Below are positions 46,151 through 57,521 of a stretch of DNA of 64,000 nt, piece by piece (positions within the stretch are counted from its first letter, which is position 1; each line of letters begins with the position of its first letter). The DNA lies in NCBI GenBank assembly GCA_030704615.1, contig CM060731.1:79712756-79776755 (forward strand), written 5' to 3'. The DNA is from Takakia lepidozioides (Eukaryota > Streptophyta > Takakiopsida > Takakiales > Takakiaceae). The notes under the pieces are model-generated. The model made no database searches and was not told where the DNA came from. It saw only the letters and a program-made list of their open reading frames with translations. The position numbers and the translations under genes are program-made.

Positions 46151-48302
46151 CCGATCCATAAGTTAGGGCACCAGCCTAAAAATAACCGAATATAATTTTC
46201 TTAAATTCAAAAATGTTTGGTCTCGATGATCCGTTCGGGCAGCGACTGGCCTAAGAGAAGCTTTTATTGTTCTGACCACACATCACTTGATGCCCAGTTC
46301 AAATATGTGTTTATTTATGAGTCTTTGACATATTATGGCATGTTGACTGAGCGCATAAAGGCAGTAATTACCCAGTAAGAGGCAGGGGAAGACGCTTCTC
46401 CTTTATTGGCCCTGCCCGACAGGGTAGGGACTATGCATCAAGTTGGCCAAAGGCTCATGGGTTGTTCCCATGAGACTTAATGGGAACATGAAAGTTTTTA
46501 GTTCCCCGTTGGGCACATGTTACACTCATTTGTTCATTTTTTTGTTGGCCTTGACTCCTTGAGCAATGACTACAATAGAGTGCATGCATATGCAGCATGA
46601 AGTACCTTATACCCCGAGTGGGTCCCAGCTGGGCACATGCTCCTTATGTTTTTAATGTGTTCTATTCATGGCCGATTGTCTATGTATATTGATCTACTCA
46701 TAGATCAAATGATAATATGTGATTATATCCCAAGTGATCAGAGGTTCCTTATTTTCTTTATGTGTTCTACTGGAGCCCACAATGCCAAATTTTTTTTCCC
46801 CTCATTGCCAAAAAGGCAGGTGATAAGTTATGAATGAGGACATAATATAACATGAAAATATATATGTAATATGCTATAATAAACAGTACATATATTTTAG
46901 TATTTCTATTTTAATGATTTTTTCTTTTTTCTCTTAAAAATAGAGACCAATGTTGTATTGGTATATAACTTAGGAGACTGATATGTGCACTGTATATACA
47001 CTGCTATTAAGTACCAAATTAGTCAACAACAGGGCTTAAGTGTATGTCACGCTGGCCTTGTTAGGCATAACATCATTCCATAAAACTTCATATCAGTAAA
47101 ACAAAGGCAGGGCCTCCCTGTATCTCACGCCTTGTTACCCTCTCAAGGCGGCGGGGCTAGAAGGCTGCCCCCGCACATGTCACCCCTAGAAACCACCACT
47201 TGACACCTGTACTCTACTTTCACCCCAATTTGGCGCTTGAACCATCCCCATTTTATAGCTGTCGCCTTCCTACGTATCTTTTTTCTTACCCCATTATACA
47301 AGGATTATTTCTTCAAATCTTTGTGTAGCTTACTATATATCCTCCTTTTTTAATTCATGGACCTTTCCCCTAAAGGAGGAGCACCCTTTTAGTGGGCCCG
47401 CTACAAAAGGGTGCATACACTTTGGAAGACCGTGTAACTTTCTATCCCCAACCATCCACGAGGATGAATCCTACAGTTATGTGCATATCTACTACATCCC
47501 CGTCATGTGAAAATCGTAGGCAATTTGATCATTGCATTCAGGAGATTATAATAAAATAATGTGCCCCAAATTTTAAATGTATGCTAGTTCAATGTATGCT
47601 GGCAATCTAGTGCCTTGTTAGATGTAGTCTTCTCGAACTACGGCTGTCTCCAGTTTTCTGGCTAGCCCAGATGGAGATATGCCCTCTCTTTTGTTCTGGC
47701 TGCTTGTTCCTGCAGTGACTGTTTGTCATACTGGATCTCAACTTAGGTTTATGCTCTGGCTTAGGATCACAACTCGCTTGAGGGTGGCCCTAGGGGGCTT
47801 CCATTTTCTTATTGATCATATATCTTGCATTTGGACCGGAGCAGAGTTCAGTTTTCTGGATCCTCCAGATGAAGCTGCTCTCATGTCCCTTAGTTTTAGA
47901 TCGTAACAGTCTGGCTTGTAGTTCGTTGGTTCAGGGGTGCTACCCAATAGCTTGCGATGTATTGTCTTATGGCCTTCTGTCTTGGTTATTTTTTCCGAGA
48001 CACCTTTTAAATATGATTTAAAGGGCCTTTGTCCCAAAATGGTGTTCATCAGTTAAGGGTTAAATGTCACTATAATGAATATCTAATTATGTTCTTTTTA
48101 CCATATTGAGGCTACATTGATTTTCCACTGTTTCAAGTAGTATGCACTTTTCAGATGTAGCTGAACAGTTGACCTACTGATAACCCATTTTATAATTGGA
48201 TAGGCCAAAATGGGTTATATCCGATATACTGGTTTTGAGCAAGCATCCGTTTATAAAGAGATTTTGTGCATCCAATAACGCTATAGTATACTCAATATAC
48301 AT

Positions 48303-48304
<2 letters not shown>

Positions 48305-48336
<32 letters not shown>
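48305..48336. repeat. (AT)16 microsatellite
   Basis: A pure AT dinucleotide run of 32 bases. Confidence 0.95.
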
Positions 48337-48338
<2 letters not shown>

Positions 48339-49349
48339 TAACCAACAAATACTTAACATATACACTACAACTTTGAGAACTTGAAGGAATTGTTTAGATT
48401 ACCGTTCCACGTAGAACCAATGCATGTAATCCAAGCCCTGCCATATAGATTGTGACCAGTGTTGTGCGGTTATTTGATTATTTTGAAAATATCATCCAGA
48501 TGTCTAACTTTAACTTTGTATTCACATCCTCCGATATCATGCCGGTTGGCAACAAATACAAAATTTAACCATATGCGGTTATGGACAAATGGAGTTTATG
48601 TAAGGATGGCCTCCAGCGATTCAGTATCCGATTATCAAACAAATCCAAGTTTATTTAAATAAAATAAAATAACCCAAACTTAAAAATCTAATGTATTAGA
48701 AATACTAATGAAAAAATGGTTACAATTATTGGGGTAGAACATAGAAGATCCACAATCACCGCCTTTTCATAAATCCAACGTTGCCCTTCATAACGTGACG
48801 AGTAGAAATGAAATGAAGAGAGGGCCAGCTCATGACTACGACCCGCCTCGTTTACGTCGAGTGAACGCAATAACCCAACTATTATCCGGAGTATAACCTC
48901 CAGGTTTAAATGCCAGATATATGGGTTCATAGCCTGCTTCCTTTGGACCACGGGTAGTAAAACCAAGCCCACCAACCATATCACATCCAAAGCCTGACTG
49001 AACCTTACACTACCGTCCCAACATGTTCAAATCAAATAAAGAAATTCAAAACCGCCGGTTCTCACCCGGATCCGGCTATCCTATCTCTTCATATCCGGCG
49101 GTTCTTAACGGAGGCGGATATTTGATTTTTGACCTCCGGCAGAGATCCACATATATATATCCGGGTTGGGATCTGCCGGGGGTTTGACGCTCAATCAAAT
49201 ATCCGCGCAACATTGGTTGTGACACATGTCCTGATGGTTGAGTTGAGGTTATGGAGCCATTTTGTTCTTTCCAATCACTTAGTGCAGAAACTGTCCCAAA
49301 AACAATACCTTCATTCGCTCTTTATTTGTTCTTTTCAGTTCTTCTCTTC

Positions 49350-49420
49350 TTGACCTCTTTACTATGAGATCTATGGGAGACTCAACTATTTTACATTATG
49401 AGGATAAAAATGATGAGAGC
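49350..49420 (+). mobile_element. Short LINE-B coding fragment
   Basis: TACTATGAGATCTATGGGAG and TTATGAGGATAAAAATG match two nearby parts of the LINE-B C-terminus (YYEIRGR and HYEDQK) with an internal deletion. Confidence 0.5.
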
Positions 49421-50040
49421 AAATAGGAGGAAAATACCAGTGTTGTGCCGGTATGTGCTAGTCGGCGGGGGTCTGTACAAGGGTATAGGTAACGATATGC
49501 CAGAACCAACCCGGCTGGTATTTCATGCAACCTATATCCCGGTTGTAGGTTCCAAACATACCCAAATTGATACATACCAGTCAAAGTAGTTGGCGGAGCA
49601 ATATTACTGCGATTGGGAACATACTCAGGGAGTGTTTGGAGATGGGAGGGGTAGAAGGTATGGCGTACAATGGTCAGCGTACAAGGTATGGCATACAAGG
49701 TATAATATGCAAGATTTCTTCAGTTTTTGTCATGGCATCCAGCTTTTCTCCCATTTGTTATAATCCAGCCTTACAATACAATACAAATTAGTTTGCATGG
49801 GCATGCGTGATTGCAATTTTTTTTTTACCTTTTGTATGTTGCCCTCAATTTTATTTTCAGCTTTGAATACAGTATGATGAATGTTGGGGTATACCATACC
49901 ATTGTACATACTACCCCAGTATGTCCGTTGAGTTTTTGCCATACCCATGCCTAGGACATCTCAAAATTGAAAATAGCCATATCCATCCTATAACCTACCC
50001 TAGCTTGTCCTAATCTACACTGGGCGGACCCAATAGCCAT

Positions 50041-50228
50041 GTCGTGCGCATACATATCGCTACACAACTACATCGCTGTCCAAAATCACACAACACATGT
50101 GCACGCCACACACTAGTATATCACTAGTCCACCACTAGTCCAGCCACTAGTCCAACCACTAGGCTACAACTAGTCAGTCATCAGGCTGCCACTATGCTGC
50201 CCACTATGGCAGTCGCTAGTCCACACAA
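50041..50228. repeat. Direct repeat X1 outside the left LTR
   Basis: It starts GTCGTGCGCATACATATCGC and ends CCACACAA directly against the LTR. It contains many CACTAGTCC-like units and is nearly identical to X2 on the other side of the LTR. Confidence 0.9.
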
Positions 50229-50551
50229 TGATAAAGAAGAAGAATACAAGCACAAGCTCATGCGAGCTCACAAAGCTGAAGCATAAACTCATGCATATAT
50301 AACCTTATCACTCAAATACAAGTCAAGCCAAGTGCACTCCACGCCATGGGGAATCCACACTACGGTGCCATAGCTAGGCGCGGTGAGGCTCAACTCGAGA
50401 AAGATGAGCCTCTCGCGCTTGCCGTGAAGATAACCACTTCAGGGCCTAAATCTGCCTTGACCCCTGGATTGACACTTGGGCCAATCCCAAATGTATGTAA
50501 AAGCTAGTTATTTCTTAGCTAGTTTCACACTAGTAGTAAAATAACTTGACA
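50229..50551 (-). repeat. 3' LTR of the Ty3/Gypsy element
   Basis: On the minus strand it begins TGTCAAG and ends TTTATCA, the usual TG...CA termini. It matches the LTR at 60781-61107 with about 13 substitutions and one 4-base gap by eye. Confidence 0.88.
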
Positions 50552-50554
50552 GCT

Positions 50555-50731
50555 GTCGTGCGCATACATATCGCTACACAACTACATCGTTGTCCAAAAC
50601 CACACAACACATGTGCATGCCACACACTAGTATATCACTAGTCCAGCCACTAGTCCAACCACTAGGCTACAACTAGTCAGTCACTAGGCTGCCACTATGC
50701 CGCCCACTATGGCAGTCATTAGTCCACACAA
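50555..50731. repeat. Direct repeat X2 inside the element next to the 3' LTR
   Basis: A near-identical copy of X1, 177 bases versus 188, starting GTCGTGCGC and ending CCACACAA. It lies between the PHD-coding end of pol and the 3' LTR. Confidence 0.9.
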
Positions 50732-50990
50732 TCGCCCCCCTAGCTGGTGCTTAGGTCCCTCTAAGTCCAGGTAGCCACAAGATGTGATAGTGACCATAGC
50801 CTCACTAAGTCCTCCACCACTATCCCTACTACACTCAAACTCAATAGATCAAGAGGCCGGGTGCAAGAGTTGCCCCATCGTTAGTCGCCGTCTTGAAATA
50901 TGTGAACTTGAGCTTGGGATCTCATGTATTGACTCATATGAGCTTGGCCTCCCATGTCTTGTTAGCTGCCTCCAGTCATGTCCACTGCCA

Positions 50991-51209
50991 CTATCCCAAG
51001 CAGTGTGGACACAACCAATCTCCGTCAGGAACCTTCTCAAGAGGTGGTGTCAAGCATCCCATATGCCAACCCCTTGAGCATCGATCACACACCAGCATGG
51101 TGGCTGCCCCTTTGGCAGACCCACAAAGCATGCACCTCAAACCTGCAGGTACCACTGCCAAGTTTGGGTCAAGTCTGCCATCGACATTGGGAGGTGATAT
51201 GGCGCACAA
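50991..51209 (-). pseudogene. PHD finger at the C-terminus of the retrotransposon polyprotein
   Basis: A 72-codon frame with a complete Cys4-His-Cys3 PHD signature: C26-x2-C29, C41-x2-C44, H49-x2-C52, C67-x2-C70, with the conserved Trp65 two residues before C67. PHD fingers typically read the methylation state of histone H3 tails. The integrase frame continues past its TGA (51302-51304) through RVILRVREVLPSGVRILEG and NCAPYHLP; a single-base shift then leads into NVDGRLD and the PHD. This suggests the finger was fused to the integrase end in the ancestral element, as chromodomains are in chromoviruses. Residue numbers count from the first Met of this frame. Confidence 0.88.
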
Positions 51210-51301
51210 TTACGCACATGGTCCTTCCAAGTCATGCTATCCCGACCCTCCAAGATCCGGACCCCTGAGGGCAACACCTCTCGAACCCTCAGAATAACAC
51301 G

Positions 51302-52159
51302 TCATGCAGTAACATTCAGAGTCGTAGGAGCAGTCTGCTGCAAATAAACATAGTCACCAGGGCTAAACCTCCGAACCCTAGGACGATATCCTCCACCACA
51401 TATACTGGCATATCTCAACGTATCACGGTGTTGTGCAATGGCAAGGTTCTCAAAAGCCATGGGCATGACTTTCTTGAACAACTGTGCACGCTGATCACAT
51501 GCACGTACCCACACGTCTGGATCGTCAAGGTTAAGGACTTGAGCAGTGTCCCTACGAATGGTTGCAGGCAAATCCGGCTCTCGGCCAAAGAGAAGGAGAT
51601 ATGGTGAGAAAGATGCAAGTGATGCTTGTTTGCTGAACCTGTAGCCCATGGCTAACCAAGGAACCTGAAGATCCCAATCTCCTAGGTGTCCCTTCTGCAA
51701 GCCATACTTGCGCAAACCCCTCTTCACCGTCTGAACAACTCTCTCTGCCAAGCCATCGGCCTTAGGATGATCCCGAGAAGTGGTGCGGTGGTCTATCAAG
51801 GCTTTATCACACAAAGTCTGAAACTCCCCCAAGAACTTTCTCCCTTGGTCCGAGAGTACCTCAACTGGAGCACCAAATCGGCTAAGCACACGATCCAAGA
51901 ATGCATACGCAGCCCCCTCACTAGCTTTGTCAGGCAATGAAACCAACTCAATCCACTTGGAGAAGTGCTCCACCATCACCAATACATATCTGTGGTGGCG
52001 CATAGTTAGTGGCAACGGTCCTGCAAAGTCAAGACTCCACATGTAGCCCAATCCCATGATTGGTAAAAGAAGCAACTGTGGTGTAGGGACGTTGAATGAA
52101 GCACGCACCCTGTCACACACCATGCACCTAGCCACGAACTGTTGCACCTCTGTATGCAT
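51302..52159 (-). pseudogene. Ty3/Gypsy integrase
   Basis: It contains the Cys pair of the H2C2 finger (ARCMVCDRV). The His pair (HEKLGH) lies upstream in another frame near 52240, implying a frameshift. The catalytic core shows SLDFAGPL, LSDQGRKF and DHPKADGLAERVVQT, the D, D and E of the DDE triad. The end of the frame is GDYVYLQQ. It stops at TGA 51302-51304, beyond which the family-like sequence continues in frame. Integrase inserts the cDNA into host DNA. Confidence 0.9.
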
Positions 52160-53218
52160 ACCACGCCACCAATACTGCCCATGCAGTAAACTTGACTGCG
52201 TCGTACTCCAAAATGCCCCAACTTCTCATGGGCATGCCGCACTAACCGTGCACGTTGTGTGGGGTGAGGCATAATCCTCACCCGACCATCCTCCCACACT
52301 CGAAGTAGGTGTATCCCCTCCCACTTGAACCTCTTGGCTCGTTGCAGGATCCGATCTCTCTCCCTAGTAGTCACTGTGGCTGCCGTGTCTCCCGTACGGA
52401 GGTAGTCCAACAGAGCGGAATCCTCATGTATATCTCTGGCACCACCTGGCTCATCACTAGCCTCAGGGTCCTCAGACACTCCGTCTACAGTCATCCCTGT
52501 TGTAGGTCCAACCTGACCTCCCGATGCCAAGATACACAAAAATGCAGATGCGTGTCATCCCGGCACCATCTCCTCGTCAGTCACACCATGCCACCGAGCT
52601 CCAGTGTCATCCTGCTAGCTCGTGCATGGATTGCGACTCAATCCATCCGTATCCCGATTGACCAAACCTGGTCGATGCACAACCTACAAATCATACTCCT
52701 GGAGTATGAGTGCCCACCGTGCAAGCTTCCCCGTAAGCTTGTCTGAGTCCATCAACCACTTGAGCGGCTGGTGATCCGTGACAAGGGTGAAAAGATTGTC
52801 GTATAGATAGCACCTGAAGTGTGCCACGGCCTACACTGCAGCTAAGCACTCTCCCTCATATGAGCTGTACTTAGCCCCTGCAGCGTTGTTCGAGCGGCTA
52901 GCATAAGCCACTACGAACTCTCTTCCCTCATCATCCACATGTGTGAGCACCGCTCCAAGCCCCAGCATGCTCCAATCCGTATGCAGCTGAAAGGGACGCC
53001 CCCTGATAGGTCGTCTCAGGATAGGCGCCGAGGTCAACCTTGCCTTCAGCTCTTGAAAAGCTCATTCCTGCTCATCTTCCCACTGCCACTCCTGGTCCAC
53101 CTTGGTCAGCTTGGTTAGAGCCTTTGCAAATGGTACTAAATCCCTTGACAACCCGTCTATAGTAGTTTGCCAACCCCATGAAAGCTCGAACTCGGCTCAC
53201 ATCCGTGGGGCGTGGAAT
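52160..53218 (-). pseudogene. RNase H and connection region, broken by stops
   Basis: Frames here read FQLHTDWSMLGLGAVLTHVD, FVVAYASRSNN and SSYEGECLAAV, typical of gypsy RNase H. Then come TAG (52831-52833), LVTDHQPLKWLMDSDKLTGK and a second TAG (52684-52686). Family knowledge predicts Trp where the first TAG stands. A long linker (about 52540-52200) leads into the integrase. Confidence 0.8.
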
Positions 53219-54124
53219 TTATGCAATGGCCTCTACCTTAGTCTGCCGTACCCCCAATTCTCCAGGATATATCATGTGACCCAGATACTTAATCTGGTTA
53301 TGGAAAAACTTGCACTTCCCCGGATGCAACGTCAATTCGTGCGCTCTCAAGCGCTCCAATACCACCTGAAGGTGTCTCTCATGCTCCTCCACCGTAACAC
53401 TAAAGATGATGATGTCATCTATGTAGCACCGAGCAAAGTCCACCCATGCTAGAATCCTATCCATGACTCTCTGAAACTCTGCAGGAGCATTCTTAAGCCC
53501 AAATGGTAAGAACCGCCACTGATATAGGCAATCCTTGCCGTGCTCATTGATCCCCCAGAATGTCGTCTTCTGCTTGTCCGCCTCCTTGATTGGCAACTGG
53601 TGATATCCAGATCGTAAATCCAAAGTGCTAAAGACCTTAGCATGCCCGATGGCATCAAAGATCTCCTCTGGTGTTGGCATGGCATACTTATCGGACTTGG
53701 TCTGACGATTTACAGGCCGGTAATCACCGCACATACGTCTCTCCGTCCAATTGCCATAGACATCCTTCTTGGCTGGCATCACTGTGGCTGAAGCATACTC
53801 TCTACCAGAGAGCTCCACCAAACCTGCCTCCCAAAGATCTTGAGTCCTCATCTGAATCAAAGACCTCTCTATGTCACTGTATCTATAGGGTCTTCGAAAG
53901 ATTGGCGTGTCAGTGGCCAACTCAATACGGATCTCTTGACCCTTCAGTGCTCCCAAGTCCTTCAAACTGAAGGCAAAGCAATTCCTGTAAGCCCTCAGGA
54001 ACCGTCGTATACGTCGTCTCTCTCCTCCGGTGACAATGGGTCCAATGTCAGGCTCCCAATTGTCCTCCGTAATTGCAACCTTAAGTCCAGTGGGCTTAGA
54101 GGTAGAGGACGCGTCCAGTGGTTG
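53219..54124 (-). pseudogene. Ty3/Gypsy reverse transcriptase
   Basis: The frame is open from just after the TAG at 54125-54127 to TAA 53219-53221. Blocks: RRPYRYSDIE, RMCGDYRPVNRQT, STLDLRSGYHQLPI, LPFGLKNAPAEFQRVMD, catalytic YIDD, and LHPGKCKFF. Sequence upstream of the first Met-like codon (VAITEDNWEPDIGP) is in the same frame and belongs to the polyprotein, so RT was translated as a continuation of the methyltransferase frame. RT copies the element RNA into cDNA. Confidence 0.92.
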
Positions 54125-55486
54125 CTATGTTGCAACCTCTTGAGCAGTACTCCATACCTGCTCAGTCAGTGACAAGGCCTCATCCTGCCCCATCATCTCA
54201 TCCTCAAGGACTTCCTCCACCCGAGAAAAATCCCCAACCTCATCTATCACCGTCACCTTGGCTGCCAACTCCCTCTGAACCTCGAGCACCTCCCACGTGT
54301 GGCATGGATGCTTGGACCCCGTGGTCCTCACATGCTCGCCCCCACTCACTGCATGTACCGTCTCGGTAGGCAGAGAGACCATCGAGGGAAGTGTACTCCG
54401 CACTCTGCGTTGCTCAGCCATAGCCAAACTGATAATCCAGGTCAAGCAATTGAGATCCATTGCTTGCCCCAACACCTGACGACGTGCTGCCTCAGAAAGA
54501 GACGACACCGTCGTGGTACCAGTGGTAAAACCCACTGCCCGCTCACGCTCGTCAGCATTAGGCTCCACTAACTGCTGCAACTGAGCATCCCACAGGACGC
54601 CAGGTCCACTATCCCGGAAAGCATGCGATCCTGGGAAGCTGAGCAGTGTAGGTAATGTTGCTCGTGGTTGACCCACCTTGTTGACCACTGCCAAAGGCGA
54701 ACGGTCATCATGTCTCACACGCTGAGACTGCCTCCCTGTGTCCAGAATGCTATCCACTGTGAGATGTGTTGGCCGCTGCACCCAATCAAATGCACGCTTG
54801 AGCAGTGCGGGTGGCATCAAGTTAGTCCACCATAGCCGTGGACGATGAACCCGTGACCCCACTGTAGCTGCATCTAGCAACACTGCTGATCCAAGCCACG
54901 ACCGGACTTGATGCACACTGGCCATCACCCTGGCCCGAGCATCGCCCATCAGTGGCACATTCTCCAAGATGTATGCTGGAGATACAGCTTGATGAAGCTG
55001 TAAGTGGCGCAAAACCCGCACCATCTCCCAAAACAGACCCGACCTCGAGTCTCGCAATCCATTGCCATGCTCGGCTGATGAATGCCCTTGGCAGGGCCAA
55101 CCTGCCACTACCAGATCAATGGAGCCAACCCGCTCCAAATCCAGCGCCCCCAACAACGAAATGTCTGATGGCAAGGCCTGCTGATATCCACGAACTGTAG
55201 ACACCGACAACAACTCAGGGTACCGCTGCACCAACTGAGCAACATGGCGAAGTAAAATGCGTCGTGCAGTCTCATCCCTCTCCACATACAGGTAACGCCA
55301 AACTCGTACACCTGCCTGTAATACAGCAGCCAATCCGGTGTTAATCCCGCCAAACAAGTCCAGAAGACAAATGTCTTCATCTGGATACTGCCACACAATA
55401 GGTGTGGTGTCCAATGGAGACAACTGAGGTGGTCCTGGTGCAATCCCCACACTCTCCTCCTCTCCTGACGGTACAAAAGCCTCCAC
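54125..55486 (-). CDS. DNMT3-like cytosine-5 DNA methyltransferase domain within the retrotransposon
   Basis: An uninterrupted 453-codon frame between protease and RT; it is open from just after a TAA near 55499, and position 55486 is GTG, so it was probably not an independent start. Methyltransferase motifs in order: LLDLFGGINTGLA (I, residues 41-53), ER (69-70), VVAGWPCQGHSS with catalytic Cys132 (IV), ENV 175-177 (VI), HRPR 214-217 (VIII), ERERAVGFTTGT and RRQVLGQAMDLN (IX-X region). The layout with HRPRLWWTNL and ERE-GF resembles DNMT3/DRM-type enzymes more than DNMT1. The expected role is methylating cytosine C5. All motif residues appear intact although flanking domains are broken. Retrotransposon-borne DNMTs have been reported, as I recall, in Klebsormidium and dinoflagellates. 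Confidence 0.92.
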   Translation of the reverse strand: MEAFVPSGEEESVGIAPGPPQLSPLDTTPIVWQYPDEDICLLDLFGGINTGLAAVLQAGVRVWRYLYVERDETARRILLRHVAQLVQRYPELLSVSTVRGYQQALPSDISLLGALDLERVGSIDLVVAGWPCQGHSSAEHGNGLRDSRSGLFWEMVRVLRHLQLHQAVSPAYILENVPLMGDARARVMASVHQVRSWLGSAVLLDAATVGSRVHRPRLWWTNLMPPALLKRAFDWVQRPTHLTVDSILDTGRQSQRVRHDDRSPLAVVNKVGQPRATLPTLLSFPGSHAFRDSGPGVLWDAQLQQLVEPNADERERAVGFTTGTTTVSSLSEAARRQVLGQAMDLNCLTWIISLAMAEQRRVRSTLPSMVSLPTETVHAVSGGEHVRTTGSKHPCHTWEVLEVQRELAAKVTVIDEVGDFSRVEEVLEDEMMGQDEALSLTEQVWSTAQEVAT

Positions 55487-55499
55487 CCAGGCTTGTTAC

Positions 55500-57521
55500 A
55501 CCCGTCGATCAGCATCCCGCTGCAAATCCTTGCTTGTGCCCCACAATGGAGTCTAAGCAACCATGGTAGACAACCATACCATACATGTCATCCTGCTCTC
55601 CCGGAGGTGGCACATCCTCTGAATGAGCGTTGCCCTCAAGCAACTATCCAGGCCAACTCACTGCCGTTGTGAATGATGCTAGTGTTGGCATCTTGCCTCG
55701 CTGGGCAACCGCAACCCCTCCTATGAACGTCACAGGGAGCTGCACACGCCGGCCCTCCCCTGACTGCCATCCATGCCTATAGGAAGCTGACTCCTCCTAA
55801 AAATCCAGGGTGAAGCCCATGGGGTACAACATTGCCCCACCAACCAGGACATCGTACGAGACCGCGTCTATCACAATGGCCTTGGCTCGCATCACTGAGC
55901 CATCTGTAGGGTGATCCGGCTGTAGTCAAATAACCAACTCACGTCGTGTCATGTCCCGAGCCTGCTCCAATCCTCCCAGAGACGTCTGTATCTGGAAATG
56001 ACAATGCCCCATATCCGCCTTCGTGAGGCCCAAGCCTGCAATAGCAGCTCTGCCCAGCATCAATGGCTGAGCTCCTGAGTCCAACAAGACCCGCAGTGGC
56101 CGGTACCTCTTGCCTGCCGGTCCACTCAAACAGAAAATGTCATCCTGGTTGTCTAACATGACAACTCCAGGTGTCACCATGGCACGCTCAATGGCTGGCC
56201 TAGTTGGCAGCTCCATCAACCTAGCAGCTGCAGCTTGCCATGGCGCCGCCGTGGCAGTCTTGACCCTCACATCCAAGGATCCCTCCGGCACTACACCTCC
56301 CACTATCTCTACAAAAGATGAAGTAACCTCCCCACTCTCACAGAGTGTAGCTGCCAGCCTGAACACCTCAACTGGTCTTACCCCCGGCGTCGCAATCATG
56401 GTAGTCGAGAACAATGGAGCCTGGCACATAGCTGTGGCCGCCCCCAGCGGCACACTAGCTGCCGTAGCCTTGGCAACATTAGGTAGTGGTGCTGCCCGTG
56501 TAGCTCTCCCCAATGGCATAGTAACCTCCGCCTCGGTAACAGTCGGGCGAGAACTAGGTGCCATGGACGGCGTCGACACTGTCTCCGCCAATGTGAAGGA
56601 CTGAGAAAGCCTGGCCTGACGGCTTGCCTCCCCACGCTGTGGATCCAACTCCACCTCCGCACCTCGTGGCTCAGGAACTCGTGCTGTTCCTCGAGTCACT
56701 GCCGCAGCTGACTCCACTTGCACTAGTGGTAGTCTTGCCCCGCACATAGTGGTAGTGGTAGTGGCACCCCTCACTAGTGGTAGTGTTGCCCCGCTCATGA
56801 ATCCCATGTCTCCCAAGTCTCCTCCTTTAGGAGTAGGAGGTGGACCCTCCGGCCTTGGAGCCGGTACCAGCTGAGCTGTGGCCATGGCAGTGAGCCTCTG
56901 CTCTACCTGCTGAAGCCGGTTGGCCATGCCTTGGTCACCACCCTGACCTCCGCGTCCTTGGCCATGTTGAGCTTGCCCTTGGCTTGCACTTTGTGCGTGG
57001 CCACCTCGTCCTCTCTGGGCTGCTCCTCCTTGCCTCCGGCCACCATTGTTCCCTTGGAACTGGCCTGGGCGCAACTCAAGATGCAAACCATAGCACTGGG
57101 CTTCTCCATGCCCGTACTTGCCACAATACCCACACTGCAACTGTGCAGGCTGTGCATGTATCGGCCCTTTGCATCCCTCTGGGCAATCCTTCTTGACATG
57201 GGGTCCTCCACATGTCCAGCACGCCACATCCGCCCGTTGTTGGCCAGCAAATGAAGGGAGAGACCCCTGCATCTGAGGTCCTCTCTCCCCTTCCCTGAGC
57301 TTCACCTGAGCCCCCTTGTTGCCTTGAGCACGTTGAGGTAGTGGTTGGCTAGGAGCACCACTACCCCGTGGTGTCTCCTTAGCAAATCCCACCATGACTA
57401 CTCGTTCCTCCACCATGTTGAGCTCTATCCGCTCTGCCAGCAAAAACACATTTGCTAAGGTGGGTTGGGCCGCTTGTAGGAGAGTTGCATCCCGCACCCT
57501 TCTCCTCAGTTCCTTGTCCAA
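55500..57521 (-). pseudogene. Nucleocapsid zinc knuckles and aspartic protease
   Basis: The open part is 57521-55926. It begins in Gag (KELRRRVRDATLLQAAQ), then has two zinc knuckles: CWTCGGPHVKKDC (one residue short of the canonical spacing) and CGYCGKYGHGEAQC (canonical CX2CX4HX4C). A long G/Q- and then A/P-rich linker follows. The retropepsin active site is LLDSGAQPLML near 56080. After TGA 55926-55928 the frame continues as protease-like AIVIDAVSYDVLVGGAMLYP but is broken by TAG at 55797-55799 and 55644-55646. A frame change is needed before the methyltransferase. Confidence 0.85.

Larger units (their letters stand above)
46151..50040. other. AT-rich intergenic DNA with small repeats
   Basis: No gene was recognised. 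It holds an 11-bp perfect inverted repeat, TAACCCATTTT at 48181-48191 paired with 48207-48217, and other short palindromic stretches such as GTACAATGGT near 49667 with its complement near 49899. Confidence 0.5.

Noticed and set aside
53671-54571. Plus-strand open frames across the DNMT/RT region
   Set aside because: They are shadows of the minus-strand polyprotein and show no domain.
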